Positions 23,366 through 34,100 of a stretch of 64,000 nucleotides of DNA are shown piece after piece. A model generated the notes under the pieces. It was not told where the DNA came from, searched no databases, and saw only the letters and a list, made by a program, of their open reading frames with translations. How positions within the stretch are numbered: position 1 is the first letter of the stretch; each line of letters begins with the position of its first letter. Source of the DNA: Limnanthes douglasii subsp. nivea (Eukaryota; Streptophyta; Magnoliopsida; Brassicales; Limnanthaceae); the NCBI GenBank assembly GCA_036936605.1, contig JAUPFV010000003.1:81700273-81764272 (forward strand), written 5' to 3'. A program made the position numbers and the translations under genes.

Positions 23366-23892
23366 AGAACCAGAGTATAGCAAATTTTGTTATACTCTGT
23401 TTTGAGAAAAATTAAAAAATTAAAATTAAAATATATATTTAAAAAATATTAAATTCGAAGGGTAAAAATGGAATTAAATTCGAAAGATATGACATTAAAA
23501 AATAAAAAACACTCAAAAGAGAAATCGGTTAAAGGGTATATTGGGAATAAGAGAAATTCCACGTGGTGTTATCGGTAGTTGAGTACTACAAACAGAATAT
23601 AAGCACTACAAACAGAAAAAGCAGACATACTTCCAAACCTGCCAGATTGGGGATAACATAAATTATTAATGATCGAGAAATTCAAAATTTAGAATGAATG
23701 ACCCAAACAAAAAAAATTATTTAGCTTTTATATTTTTCTAGACTCATTTTCGCTGGCCTTCTATCTACCAAACTTCTTAAAAAAAACCTTATTGAAATTT
23801 TGATTTATATTTCCAAACAACCCCTTAAAGAATTATATACTAAATGATACGTACACATAAAAACGAAAATTGCTTCGAGGTTATAAAATAGA

Positions 23893-24060
23893 GTGATGCA
23901 TTTAAGACATTTTATCATATGAAACTTAGTGGGCCTAGTCCATATATAGTTACAATTGTTAGTTTATTATCTGTATGTTCTCAATTGGGTTACTTGCAGT
24001 TTGGTAAAGAACTTCACAATTTTCTTTGTGAACTTCTAGGGCAACTGTGTCGGAAAAAAA
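23893..24060 (+). pseudogene. PPR protein gene fragment (right arm 3)
   Basis: A second plus-strand copy reads MKLSGPSPYIVTIVSLLSV and QLGYLQFGKELHNFL. It differs from the 23195 copy at several codons, so the two arms have diverged since duplication. Confidence 0.7.
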
Positions 24061-24463
24061 ACCAGAGTATAGAAAATTTTGCTATACTCTGTTTTGAAAA
24101 AAATTAAAGCATTAAAATTAAAATATATATTTAAAAAATATTAAATTCGAAGGGTAAAAATAAAATTAAATTCGAAAGATATGGCATTAAAAAATAAAAA
24201 ACACTCAAAAGAGAAATCAAAAGAGAAATCGGTTAAGAGGTATATTGGAATTAAGAGAAATTCCACGTGGTGTTATCGGTACTTAAGTTTTAAAACCAAG
24301 TGGATATGAGTAGTTTTTCAAGCCTGCATGGCTATTAGTAAATAGTTTTGATCCCAAAATATTATTGGTATGGTTACCCTTTGCATAAACTTAAACACTA
24401 AACTAAACCCTTCTCCCTAAGCCTTCGAAATCAGACCAACTCTCTCTCTAACTCCACAGCTAG

Positions 24464-24690
24464 CAACTTCTTCTGCCTTGTCCTGTCCTTACAGTATTAT
24501 ATTGTTTCCTTGTGCATGCCGTGCTTCAGCATCATCAGCGCTGGAAAGGATCTGCCCAACCGCAGCTCCACGAGATGCAAGCAAACCTTGTGCCATCACT
24601 TTGTCTTTGTATGCAGACGGGTCTTCCAACTGCGGGTGAAGGAGTTGGTCCAAATGCTGAGGCGTTGCCATCTTTACAGTTGTGCGAGTC
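24464..24690 (-). pseudogene. PPDK gene fragment, antisense, U2 copy
   Basis: The same PPDK linker fragment as at 12530, differing by an I-to-M change (DKVMAQGLL). Same frame break after NNIIL. Confidence 0.8.
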
Positions 24691-24803
24691 TATATTCGTG
24701 AACCATGTCGACTACTATGTATCTTCACAACACATTTACCCGTGGCGCTTACCTGTTCTACATTCCAGCATCAACACCCTATTTTCTTAAATTGTGAATC
24801 AAT

Positions 24804-25124
24804 TGTAGTTTGTTATCACAGAAACAATGTTGAACAGCTATGTTTCACACACACAATGGACTGTATTGAGAACTCAAAAGCTTGTCTCTCTTTTCTTGTT
24901 AATCAACTAAAATAGAAAGTACAATATATAAGACTATAACGTTCTGAAAGTGCCTACAAAGTAGGAACCAACTACACTTAAACAAACTCCACTACCCCCA
25001 TGACTTAATCAACTCCTACAAACTCTCTGAAAACCCACGACCAAAACAACCGAACAACTACAGCAAAAACACGAAACAAAACAGAACAAATAATAAAAGA
25101 AATAATTTAAGATTAATCCCAACA
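24804..25124 (-). repeat. Copia C 3' LTR
   Basis: 321 bp. On the plus strand TGTAGTTTG to CCCAACA. The adjacent plus-strand TTCTCTCCCTTAATCTT (25125-25141) is the complement of the polypurine tract. Confidence 0.93.
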
Positions 25125-25139
25125 TTCTCTCCCTTAATC

Positions 25140-28100
25140 TTAAATTTTATCAGTCAATTCCTTAACCCCCAGAAGCTGTCTCATACGCTCAAACTTGACT
25201 GTTGTTAGAGCTTTGGTTAGGATGTCTGCTCGCTGGTAATCACTCGACACATGCTTCACCACGACTTCGCCACGTTCAATACACTCTCTAATAAAGTGAA
25301 AGCGTACATCAATATGCTTACTACGACCATGGAAAACAGGGTTCTTTGCAAGATCAATAGCTGACTTATTATCAATATACAAGATCACTGGACCAATGCT
25401 TTCCCTAGTCACTTGCTGCATCATATTGCGTAACCAAATACTTTGACAAGCAGCTGCAGTAGCAGCCATAAACTCAGCCTCACATGAAGATAACGCTACA
25501 CACCTTTGTTTCTGAGACACCCATGTCACCAAGCTTTTATTTAAATAAAACGCCATCCCACCTGTGCTCCTTCTGTCATCAATATCACCACCCATGTCAC
25601 TGTCTGAGAAGCCTGTCAAGACATTATTTCCACTCATCCTCGAGTACACAAGCCCAAGCCCATGTGTCCCCTTTACATACCTCAGAATTCTCTTCACTGC
25701 ATTTAAATGTAAAACAGTTGGGTGCTCCATATATCTGCTCACCATGCCTACTGAGAAAGCAATATCAGGTCTAGTATGGACCAAATATCGCAAACCTCCC
25801 ACCAAACTTCGATATTTTGTACTGTCAACCTCTTTTCCACCTATATCCCTGGTGAGCTGCTCACTTGGATCCATGGGGTATTTGGTTGCATTGCAATCTG
25901 ACAATCCTGCCTGCTCAAGCAACTTCTTTGCATACCCACTTTGCTTCAGTTCAATAACTCCATTTCTTTGCTTAACCTCTATTCCCAAATAATAAGCCAA
26001 ATGCCCCAAGTCACTCATTTCAAACACTTGACTCATCTGCTTCTTAAACAGCTCTATACTCGACATCTTTGTACCTGTTACCAGAATATCGTCGACATAA
26101 ACTGCAATTATCAATACCTCGTCTGCGCTACTTCGAGTGTACACGGCTTGTTCAGATGGACAACGTTTGAACCCCAATTTCTCCAGACAGTTATTTAACT
26201 TGGCATACCAGGCACGTGGCGCCTGTTTCAAACCGTACAGCGCTTTAAACAATTTATAAACCTTTTCTTCATGTCCACTCTTGATGAATCCCTGTGGCTG
26301 TGACACATAAACTTCTTCACTAATATCTCCGTTGAGAAACGCAGTCTTAACATCTAAGTGATGTACTTGCCAACTATTTTTAGCTGCTAGAGCAAGCAAC
26401 AGACGAACTGTTTCGAGCCTAGTAACCGGTGCAAATACCTCTTCATAGTCGATACCATGTTCTTGTACGTAACCCTTCGCAACCAAACGAGCCTTATGCT
26501 TTATAACTTCTCCATCTGCATTCTTCTTTATCTTGTATATCCATTTCGAATCAATAACCTTTTTCCCTGCTGGTAACTCGGTTAATTTCCATGTCCCATT
26601 CTTCTCGATGGAGTCCATCTCACCTTGCATAGCCAATCTCCAATTCTTATCTCCTACAGCTTGTTCAAACTTCTGTGGCTCCTCAGTTCCTACAAATAGA
26701 AGTTCTTGCTCCAACTCTATCTCCTCCGTGTTATCATACACTTCCTGAAGTGATCTGAACCGCAAAGGCTTACCACTATCATCATATCTGTGTGAACTAA
26801 CAGTCGTTCCTGGTGATCTCGAGGAACTCTCCGCTTCATCTGTGCTACTCACAGGAGATCGTGTTGGTGTCTCATAATCAGCCTCCCAAGTATCACTGTC
26901 ATTCAGATGTTCTGCCTCTCCACTGTCTACGTTTTCAAACATGTCTGGGACCACAAAGACATCTTCGTTGCGAGCATCACTTTCTTCAGACTGTTTGAAA
27001 CACCAGTTCTTTGTCTCTTCAAACACCACATCTCGACTTATATATATACGATTGCTCACAGGGTCGTATAACCTATATGCTTTAGTACCAGGCTCTCGTC
27101 CAAGATTAATTACTGCCATACTTCTGTCGTCTAATTTCTTCGTGTGACCTTCAGAAATTTTCATGTGTGTTAGACAGCCAAAAACACGAATGTGGCTCAA
27201 GTTTGGCTTTGTTTCAGTCCATGCTTCGTATGGAGTCTGGTTCGACAAGGCACGTGTTGGAAGTCGATTCAGAACATATACCGAGTGACGAACAGCCTCT
27301 CCCCACAATGTTGCTGGCAAACTCATTTCCTTCAGAAAACAACGAGCCATTTCAACAACAGTTCTATTCCTCCTTTCTACGACTCCGTTTTGCTGAGGAG
27401 TGTACGGAGCCGTGAAGTGCCTTTCGATTCCATTGTCCTCACAGTAAGTCTTAAAATCATTTGAGACGAACTCACCTCCACGATCAGTTCTGAAAACTTT
27501 GATCTTCTTTTCTGCACCATCTTCTACCTGAGCTCGGAATTTCTTGAACACACTAAAAGCTTCATTCTTACTTTTGAGCATATACACCCACATAACTCGA
27601 CTGAAATCGTCCACCAACAAGAAAAAATATTTGTTTCCTCCAAGTGTAGGTGGCTCAATTGGACCGCATAAATCACCATGTACCAGCTGTAGGACCTTTG
27701 TTGATCTATATGTCGCTCTCTGAGGAAATGTATTTCTTACTTGTTTTGAGACCAAACAGCCTTTGCATACATCTCTCGTCTGACTTGTGTTAGGTAGGCC
27801 AGACACCATATTGTTTTTGTACATCAAGGACATCGACAAGTAATTTACGTGCCCTAAACGAATGTGCCAGAGATTTGACACTTCTTCCAATTTTGACATC
27901 AAACAGCTTGGACTCACAGTTTCAGCCAACAATTTATACAGCCTATTCTCAGAACGCTTTACTTTCATGAGTACATTTCCCTTCTCTTCATACACCCAGA
28001 GATAATTACCTTTCAAGACAACTTTATTTCCTTCCTCAGAGAGTTGACCCAAACTTATAATATTACTACACAGGGAAGGAATGTAGAATACCTCATTTAA

Positions 28101-29291
28101 CGTACGTTCTTCCCCATTTTTGCACTTGAAAGTAATCGTCCCCTTCCCTTGAATTTTCACGGTTGAACCATCACCAAATTTTACTGATCCTGTGATTCCT
28201 TCATTCAACTCCACGAATTTTCTTCTATCGCCCGTCATGTGATTGCTAGCCCCATTATCTAGGTACCACACATTTGAGGTTGATTTGTTTTCTCTGTCTT
28301 CAGTCATCACCTTTGGTGTCACTCTTTCTTCGTTTAGCATCACTTCTTCGCATTCTTTGTTATGCTTTGCTAATAATAGGGCTGGTTCGTCTTCCTCTAT
28401 CTGTGTCATTAAGGCCTCCTGCCTCACCTCCCTTTCACGCCTTGGTTTCTTACACTCGACTGCGATGTGACCATAGGTGTGACAATTGTAACACCTCACT
28501 TTACTCTTATCCCATCTATTACGGCCTCCCACATTTGAGCTACCTTCAGTGTTGCCTCTATTCCTCCTTCTCTGCCATTCTTCCCTAGAAAATAACAACT
28601 TGCTTTCACCATTTTCTTTCTTACGCCATTCTTCTTCTGTTAGCAGTACCTGTCCTCCCGTGACTTCTGTGTTTCTTTTCAATCTCTCCTCATGTGCCTT
28701 TAGCGAACTAATCGCCTCCTCCACCGTCATGTTCTCCAAATCACCAAATTGCTCTATGGTTGATGTTATCTGCATGAACTTCGGTGGTACTGCACGCAAC
28801 AGTTTCTTAACCACATAGGCTTCCGTCACTTCCTCACCAAGGACTCGAATATTTGTCGCCAATCCAACAAGCTTCAGACTGAAATCATCAATAACTTCTG
28901 AATCCTTCATGGTCATAGCTTCGAACTCCGCCTTTAGAGTTTGGATTTTCGCAGCTTTAGCTCTAACTGCGCCTTGACACATAGTCTGTATCGCCTCCCA
29001 GGCCTCTCTTGCCTTCTTCTTTCCAGAGAGAGTCAACAGTATCTCCTCGGGGATACTCTGGTAGATCATTGCCATAGCCACCTTGTCCACCTTCTCTTTC
29101 GCAACTGTTTCTGGGTCTGTTGGTTCCACAGCCTCCCAAACTCCGTTAGCCTGCATTAAAACCTGCATTTTCATTGACCAAACTGTATAATTCGTCCTGG
29201 TTAACATTGGATAGCTTAAGCCCATCGATCCACCTTTGCTTTTCCCATTATCCATTGCTGATAATACCGAACCTTGCTGCTCTGATACCAA
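25140..29291 (-). CDS. Copia C gag-pol polyprotein, 1383 residues, intact
   Basis: A single open frame of the normal copia length. Gag occupies roughly residues 25-250 (NYTVWSMKMQ, LKAEFEAMTM). The nucleocapsid knuckle is at 267-280 (CYNCHTYGHIAVEC) and the aspartic protease at 342-351 (WYLDNGASNH, catalytic D345). Integrase has its HHCC site (H476, H481, C509, C512) and catalytic D540, D603 and E639, with the usual 35-residue spacing between the last two. Reverse transcriptase spans about 885-1130 with YVDD at 1065-1068. RNase H near the C-terminus has GFSDSDMGGD, SSCEAEF and YIDNKSAI. All catalytic residues I can check are present. Translation probably starts at the first ATG, immediately after the primer site. 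Some internal sites may be substituted (LGREPG where FIGYEPG is usual). Confidence 0.95.
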   Translation of the reverse strand: MVSEQQGSVLSAMDNGKSKGGSMGLSYPMLTRTNYTVWSMKMQVLMQANGVWEAVEPTDPETVAKEKVDKVAMAMIYQSIPEEILLTLSGKKKAREAWEAIQTMCQGAVRAKAAKIQTLKAEFEAMTMKDSEVIDDFSLKLVGLATNIRVLGEEVTEAYVVKKLLRAVPPKFMQITSTIEQFGDLENMTVEEAISSLKAHEERLKRNTEVTGGQVLLTEEEWRKKENGESKLLFSREEWQRRRNRGNTEGSSNVGGRNRWDKSKVRCYNCHTYGHIAVECKKPRREREVRQEALMTQIEEDEPALLLAKHNKECEEVMLNEERVTPKVMTEDRENKSTSNVWYLDNGASNHMTGDRRKFVELNEGITGSVKFGDGSTVKIQGKGTITFKCKNGEERTLNEVFYIPSLCSNIISLGQLSEEGNKVVLKGNYLWVYEEKGNVLMKVKRSENRLYKLLAETVSPSCLMSKLEEVSNLWHIRLGHVNYLSMSLMYKNNMVSGLPNTSQTRDVCKGCLVSKQVRNTFPQRATYRSTKVLQLVHGDLCGPIEPPTLGGNKYFFLLVDDFSRVMWVYMLKSKNEAFSVFKKFRAQVEDGAEKKIKVFRTDRGGEFVSNDFKTYCEDNGIERHFTAPYTPQQNGVVERRNRTVVEMARCFLKEMSLPATLWGEAVRHSVYVLNRLPTRALSNQTPYEAWTETKPNLSHIRVFGCLTHMKISEGHTKKLDDRSMAVINLGREPGTKAYRLYDPVSNRIYISRDVVFEETKNWCFKQSEESDARNEDVFVVPDMFENVDSGEAEHLNDSDTWEADYETPTRSPVSSTDEAESSSRSPGTTVSSHRYDDSGKPLRFRSLQEVYDNTEEIELEQELLFVGTEEPQKFEQAVGDKNWRLAMQGEMDSIEKNGTWKLTELPAGKKVIDSKWIYKIKKNADGEVIKHKARLVAKGYVQEHGIDYEEVFAPVTRLETVRLLLALAAKNSWQVHHLDVKTAFLNGDISEEVYVSQPQGFIKSGHEEKVYKLFKALYGLKQAPRAWYAKLNNCLEKLGFKRCPSEQAVYTRSSADEVLIIAVYVDDILVTGTKMSSIELFKKQMSQVFEMSDLGHLAYYLGIEVKQRNGVIELKQSGYAKKLLEQAGLSDCNATKYPMDPSEQLTRDIGGKEVDSTKYRSLVGGLRYLVHTRPDIAFSVGMVSRYMEHPTVLHLNAVKRILRYVKGTHGLGLVYSRMSGNNVLTGFSDSDMGGDIDDRRSTGGMAFYLNKSLVTWVSQKQRCVALSSCEAEFMAATAAACQSIWLRNMMQQVTRESIGPVILYIDNKSAIDLAKNPVFHGRSKHIDVRFHFIRECIERGEVVVKHVSSDYQRADILTKALTTVKFERMRQLLGVKELTDKI
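29279..29291 (-). other. Primer binding site, copia C
   Basis: On the minus strand TTGGTATCAGAGC follows the 5' LTR within two bases; it is complementary to initiator Met-tRNA. It overlaps the first codons of the polyprotein frame. Confidence 0.8.
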
Positions 29292-29292
29292 A

Positions 29293-29613
29293 TGTAGTTT
29301 GTTATCACAGAAACAATGTTGAACAGCTATGTTTCACACACACAATGGACTGTATTGAGAACTCAAAAGCTTGTCTCTCTTTTCTTGTTAATCAACTAAA
29401 ATAGAAAGTACAATATATAAGACTATAACGTTCTGAAAGTGCCTACAAAGTAGGAACCAACTACACTTAAACAAACTCCACTACCCCCATGACTTAATCA
29501 ACTCCTACAAACTCTCTGAAAACCCACGACCAAAACAACCGAACAACTACAGCAAAAACACGAAACAAAACAGAACAAATAATAAAAGAAATAATTTAAG
29601 ATTAATCCCAACA
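29293..29613 (-). repeat. Copia C 5' LTR
   Basis: 321 bp, matching the left LTR base for base as far as I can compare. Drives minus-strand transcription. Confidence 0.93.
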
Positions 29614-29618
29614 TCAAT

Positions 29619-29881
29619 ATCCATCAAAACCTTACTTCTAACTTTAACTGAAAATACTCTACTAACCGACCAAGGCATGTTGACCTATAGCCTTTGGACA
29701 ATTACGCAAATTATTCCATTGCCTTGTTTGACTAGTCTTCGAACTTGAGCTTGATCAAGGGGAAAGGCTTTTATACAAAAACTATAATGACTTCACATGG
29801 TCATCATCTCTATCTCATCGACAAGGATAAGGACGGCATTCAAATTGTTGTGCATGTTAGGTTGTAGGACAAGTGCTTGCG
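29619..29881. other. Spacer after copia C, leading to U3
   Basis: Unit DNA resuming at ATCCATCAAAACC, homologous to 12875-13142. No gene. Confidence 0.5.
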
Positions 29882-29884
29882 AAG

Positions 29885-30016
29885 TGTCTCCTACCATCCG
29901 CGAAACAGATCATATCCTTCATAAACCTCTCATCCTTGCAAATTTTATCATCGAACTTGTAGGACAGGTCTGTCTGTCAGCCTATAGTCCTTTCAAAGTT
30001 TCTAAGCCTTTTATTT
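29885..30016 (+). promoter_or_regulatory. Orphan SAUR upstream block with TGTCTC, U3
   Basis: TGTCTC at 29885-29890 and about 125 bp of upstream sequence remain. At about 30016 the sequence jumps from CCTTTTATTT to TAGCATGTTACAT, deleting the TATA box, the SAUR gene and the start of its 3' flank (roughly 590 bp relative to U4). Confidence 0.75.
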
Positions 30017-30595
30017 TAGCATGTTACATATATACGTTTAGCTGAAATGAGATAGGACACTTGCTGTCATGTAAATAGGATACTCATACATCAATTTTTA
30101 ACTTTTATCTCCAACCATGACTCATGCAAATATTTTGTCTATTTTTAACTTTAATCTCCAACCATCCGGCATGCAAAGTAATGAATCACATCCAAAATAA
30201 TAACCAAATTTGTCATAAAATAACTGACGCTTTTATTTATTTTTTATTCTAACAATAAAACTACTTTGTATTCTATAAAACAAATCAACTATGGACGATA
30301 AACCACCGAAATGAAAATACATGAAACCAATAATAGTTTGTACTTTTTTCTTCTTGTAATTTGTTTATATATGATTCTTGTCCGTAGGTTATACATTTCG
30401 GCAAATAGTGCGATGAAATTTGTAAATAGAATAATTTCAAGCTATTTGGAATTTGAAAAACTTAAGTGTGAATTAAAAAAATTTGAAAAAAAAATAAAGT
30501 TTTTTGTTTTTAATAAAGCGGAAGCCACTAAGTTATAGTTGTTTTATGCGGTAACTAACCACACGGAATAGTGAAAGTTATTACGGCACAAGATA
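30017..30595 (+). other. 3' flank of the lost SAUR, U3
   Basis: Same non-coding flank as downstream of SAUR1 and SAUR2. No gene. Confidence 0.55.
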
Positions 30596-31098
30596 TGTTG
30601 GATCATAAATTTGATATGGTTAAACGGTCCGACCCACTCAATAAAACCCGTCTATAAAGCATTTTCTAGAACCAATTAAATTAATAATTATTTAGTAGTG
30701 GAGGTCGTGTGTAAGACCATCTTTAGGTTGAGTGTAAGACACACTTTTATGTTGAGTGTAAGAAACACTTTTACCTTGAGTGTAGTCATGAGGCTGAGTG
30801 TTTAAGTATCCATAAGATCTTAGATGGTGGATCCTTGTCTCCAATATTGTTCTATAAATAGTGGAGCTCTCCCACCATCTAGAGCATCACACAAACACAC
30901 CAAGAAGTAAAGCTAGAGGGAAAATTAGAGTGAGAGAAAAGAGAGACAAGAATGGTCTCTTGAGTGAAAGAAAAATACTTATCTTCTAGTGTGAGGTGTG
31001 AGGTGTAAGAGTGTTCTTGTAACATTTCTTCTTTTCAATCTATATCAAATTTGCTTGTTTGTTTTTAGTGAGTGTTGTTTTATTATTTTCCGCCAACA
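30596..31098 (+). repeat. Copia B copy 3, 5' LTR
   Basis: TGTTGG to CCAACA. Confidence 0.9.
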
Positions 31099-31164
31099 AA
31101 GTGGTATCAGAGCCACAAGCTCTTTCCAAAATTTTGTTTTTAAATTTTCAACATATTTAAAAAT

Positions 31165-34100
31165 ATGGCAAATGGTGTATCCTCCTTCCAAGTTCCAACA
31201 CTCAATAACAACTACGAATCCTAGAGTATCAAGATGAAAGCTCTCCTTGGAGCACATGATGTGTGGGATGCCGTAAAAAAGGGGATGACGAACCCAAAGA
31301 TGAAGCAAGCCGTACTCAAGAGGAGAAAACAAATTTGAAGGATTCAAGAAAGAGAGACAAAAAATCTCTATTCCTCATCTATCAAGCATTAGATGATGAT
31401 GGCTTCGAAAAAATTTCAAGCGCATTCTCCGCCAAGCAAGCGTGAGAGAAATTACAAATCTCTAACAAAGGAGTCGAAAAGGTGAAAAAGGTACGAATCC
31501 AAATATTAAGAGGTGAATTTGAATCCTTACATATGAAAGCGTCCGAATCTATATCAGAATATTTCTGAAGAGTAGCAACTGTATCTAATCAATTAAAAAG
31601 AAATGGTGAGAAGTTAGAAGATGTGCGAGTAATAGAAAAAATAAATCGTTCGTTGGATCCCGAATTTGAGCATATCTTCGCGACGATTGAAGAAACTAAA
31701 GACTTGGATAAAATGATGATTTAAGAACTTCAAGGATCATTACAAGCCTATGAAGAAAAGCTCAATAAGAAACAAGAGATCACCGAGCAACTCCTCAAAC
31801 TAGAACTGAAGGACATGCATCCAAATCAAGGAGATGATGGAAACCAACGTGGCTGAGGCAGAGGCAGAGGCTGCGGACGAGGTGGTTATCATGGTCGTGG
31901 ACGTGGTTGGAATTACAACAACAATAATTCCAACTAAACTACGAGAAATGATAAAGCTCAACATGAGGTCGTGGAAGAAGAAATCCAATCTCGAGGTATG
32001 ATAAATCTCAAATCCAATGTTATAAATGTCAAAGGTTTGGACATTATGCTTCAGAATGCAGAGGCTCCAACAATAGAGTTGAGGAGAGGGCCAACTATGT
32101 GGAGGAGAAGATGGAGGAAAAAGACATGTTACTACTAACATACAAAAACACTAATAAAGGTCAAGAGAACACTTGGTATCTTGACACTAGTACAAGCAAC
32201 CATATGTGTGGGAAAAGAAGCATGTTCGTATAGATCAATGAAGGAGTGAGTGGAAATGTCTATTTTGGAGATGATAGCAAAATATTAGTGAAAAGAAAAG
32301 GTAACATTCTTATTCGTGCAAAAGATGGTAGTCACCAAATAATTTCAAATGTCTATTACGTACCTAGCATGAAAAACAACATCTTGAGTTTGGGACAACT
32401 ACTAGAAAAGGGCTATCATATTCATATTAAAAATTATAGTCTTTTTATGAGCGATGGCAAAGGATACTTAATTGTTAAAGTTCAAATGTCAAAGAATAGA
32501 ATGTTTCCTTTGAATATTCAAAATTATGTTGCAAAGTGACTTAAGGCGTGTTACAAAGATTCGTCATGTCTATGAGATGTTCGATTTGGGAATCTAAACT
32601 TTAAAAGTTTAGACTTATTTCCCAAAAAGTAAATGGTGAGAGGTTTAACATGCATCAATCATTCGTACCAACTATGCGAAAGATGTTTTCTTGGAAAGCA
32701 ATTCAGAAAAACCTTTCCAAAGGAGTCAGAATAAAGAGTCAAGAAACCTCTCGAGCTTATCTATACCGATGTATGTGTTCCAATCAAGCCGAGCTCTCTA
32801 GGTAAAGGTAACTAATTTCTTCTCTTTATTGATGATTTTTCAAGAAAAACTTGGTATATTTCTTAAAACAGAAATCTGAAGTCTTTGGAATATTTAAGAA
32901 GTTCAAAGCAGTTGTGGAAAAGGAAAGCGGAAATAAGATCAAATCCATGAGATCTGACTGAGGAAGGGAGTTCACATCTAATGAATTCCAAGAGTTTTGT
33001 GAAGCACATGGAATTCATCGCCGCTTGACAGTTCCTAGATCTCCTCAACAAAACGGTATGGCAGAGAGGAAGAACAGAACAATTCTGGATATGGCGCGAA
33101 GCATGCTTAAAAGCAAGAAATTTCCTAAAGGTTTTTGGGCGGAAGCAGGGGCTTGTGTGGTCTACTTGTCCAACCGATCTCCAACAAAAAGTGTTTGGGG
33201 AAAGACACCACAAGAAGCATGGAGTGGAAGAAAGCCCATAATTTCCCACCTGAGAGTATTTGGAAGCGTAACTCATGTCCATGTACGAGACGAACAACGA
33301 AGAAAACTCGATGATAAAAGCAAGAGTTTTATCTTCATCGGTTACGACTCAAGTTCTAAACGCTACAAGCTGTACAACCCAAACAATAAGAAGGTTGTTA
33401 TAAGCTGAGACGTGATAGTTGATGAAGAAGACGAATGGGATTTGAAGTCTCATACAAATGAGTTCACATTTTTCCCCTAAATTAAAGAAGATGAGCAGAC
33501 ACTAAATGAGAAATCAGAAGATGTTGCTACCCCACATGCTTCACCAACAGTAACTACTCATGGAGACTCACCACCTTCATTATTGTCAAATGGTAGTCAA
33601 AATGAGAGAGCAGTGGAACGTACAAGAAGCCTTAGTGATCTTTGTGAGGTAACCAAACAAATGGATAACCTTACATTATTTTGTCTTTTTGATAATTGTA
33701 AGCCAGTGACATTTCAAGAAGCTGCACAAGAGAAACAATGGAGAGTCGCGATGGATGAAGAAATTAGAGCCATCGAGAAAAATGAAACATGGGAACTCAC
33801 CTCACTTCCCAAAGGGTGCAAGACAATAGGCGTCAAATGGTTATACAAAACTAAGAGAAATGCTAAGGCGGAGATTGAAATACACAAAGTGAGGCTTGTT
33901 GCAAAAGGCTATATTCAAAAGGCGGGAATTAACTATGATGAGGTATTCGCCCCAGTTGCCCAATTAGAAACTATTAGACTAATAATTTTGTCGGCAGCTC
34001 AAAACAAGTGGAAGATACAACAAATGGATGTAAAGTCAGCATTTCTAAATGGTGTCCTTGAAGAAGAAGTCTACATTCAAAAACCATTAGGCTATGAGGT

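Larger units (their letters stand above)
21331..24173. mobile_element. Gene-fragment-carrying inverted-repeat insertion, U2
   Basis: In U1 the sequence reads GGTTTGAAAGATATGGC. In U2 it is split after GAAAG, and the right side resumes ATTCGAAAGATATGAC, suggesting a 5-bp duplication of GAAAG. The left end carries ATCCCTCGATTATCACG and TTTAGTCCCTCGACC, motifs like those at the ends of plant Mutator-like or similar elements. One left arm (21520-22049) is matched by three inverted copies: a partial one at 22572-22847 and two long ones at about 22928-23485 and 23625-24173. Between the arms lies a piece of a coiled-coil gene, and within them PPR gene fragments. No transposase. Capture of host fragments is inferred. 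Confidence 0.6.
24804..29613 (-). mobile_element. Ty1/copia family C, complete and apparently intact
   Basis: 4810-bp minus-strand element with 321-bp LTRs (24804-25124 and 29293-29613) that look identical by eye. TCAAT flanks both sides (24799-24803 and 29614-29618). The empty site, GTGAATCAATATCCATC, is visible in U1 and U5, proving insertion into this unit. The polyprotein is one uninterrupted frame. The primer site next to the right LTR and the polypurine tract next to the left LTR are both present. Every part needed for autonomous transposition can be seen. Confidence 0.96.
13143..29881 (+). repeat. Tandem unit U2 of the SAUR array
   Basis: Contains SAUR2, copia B copy 2, the inverted-repeat transposon, a 2.85-kb gene-fragment insertion, the PPDK fragment and the young copia C. 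Nested insertions make it about 16.7 kb instead of 9 kb. Confidence 0.85.
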
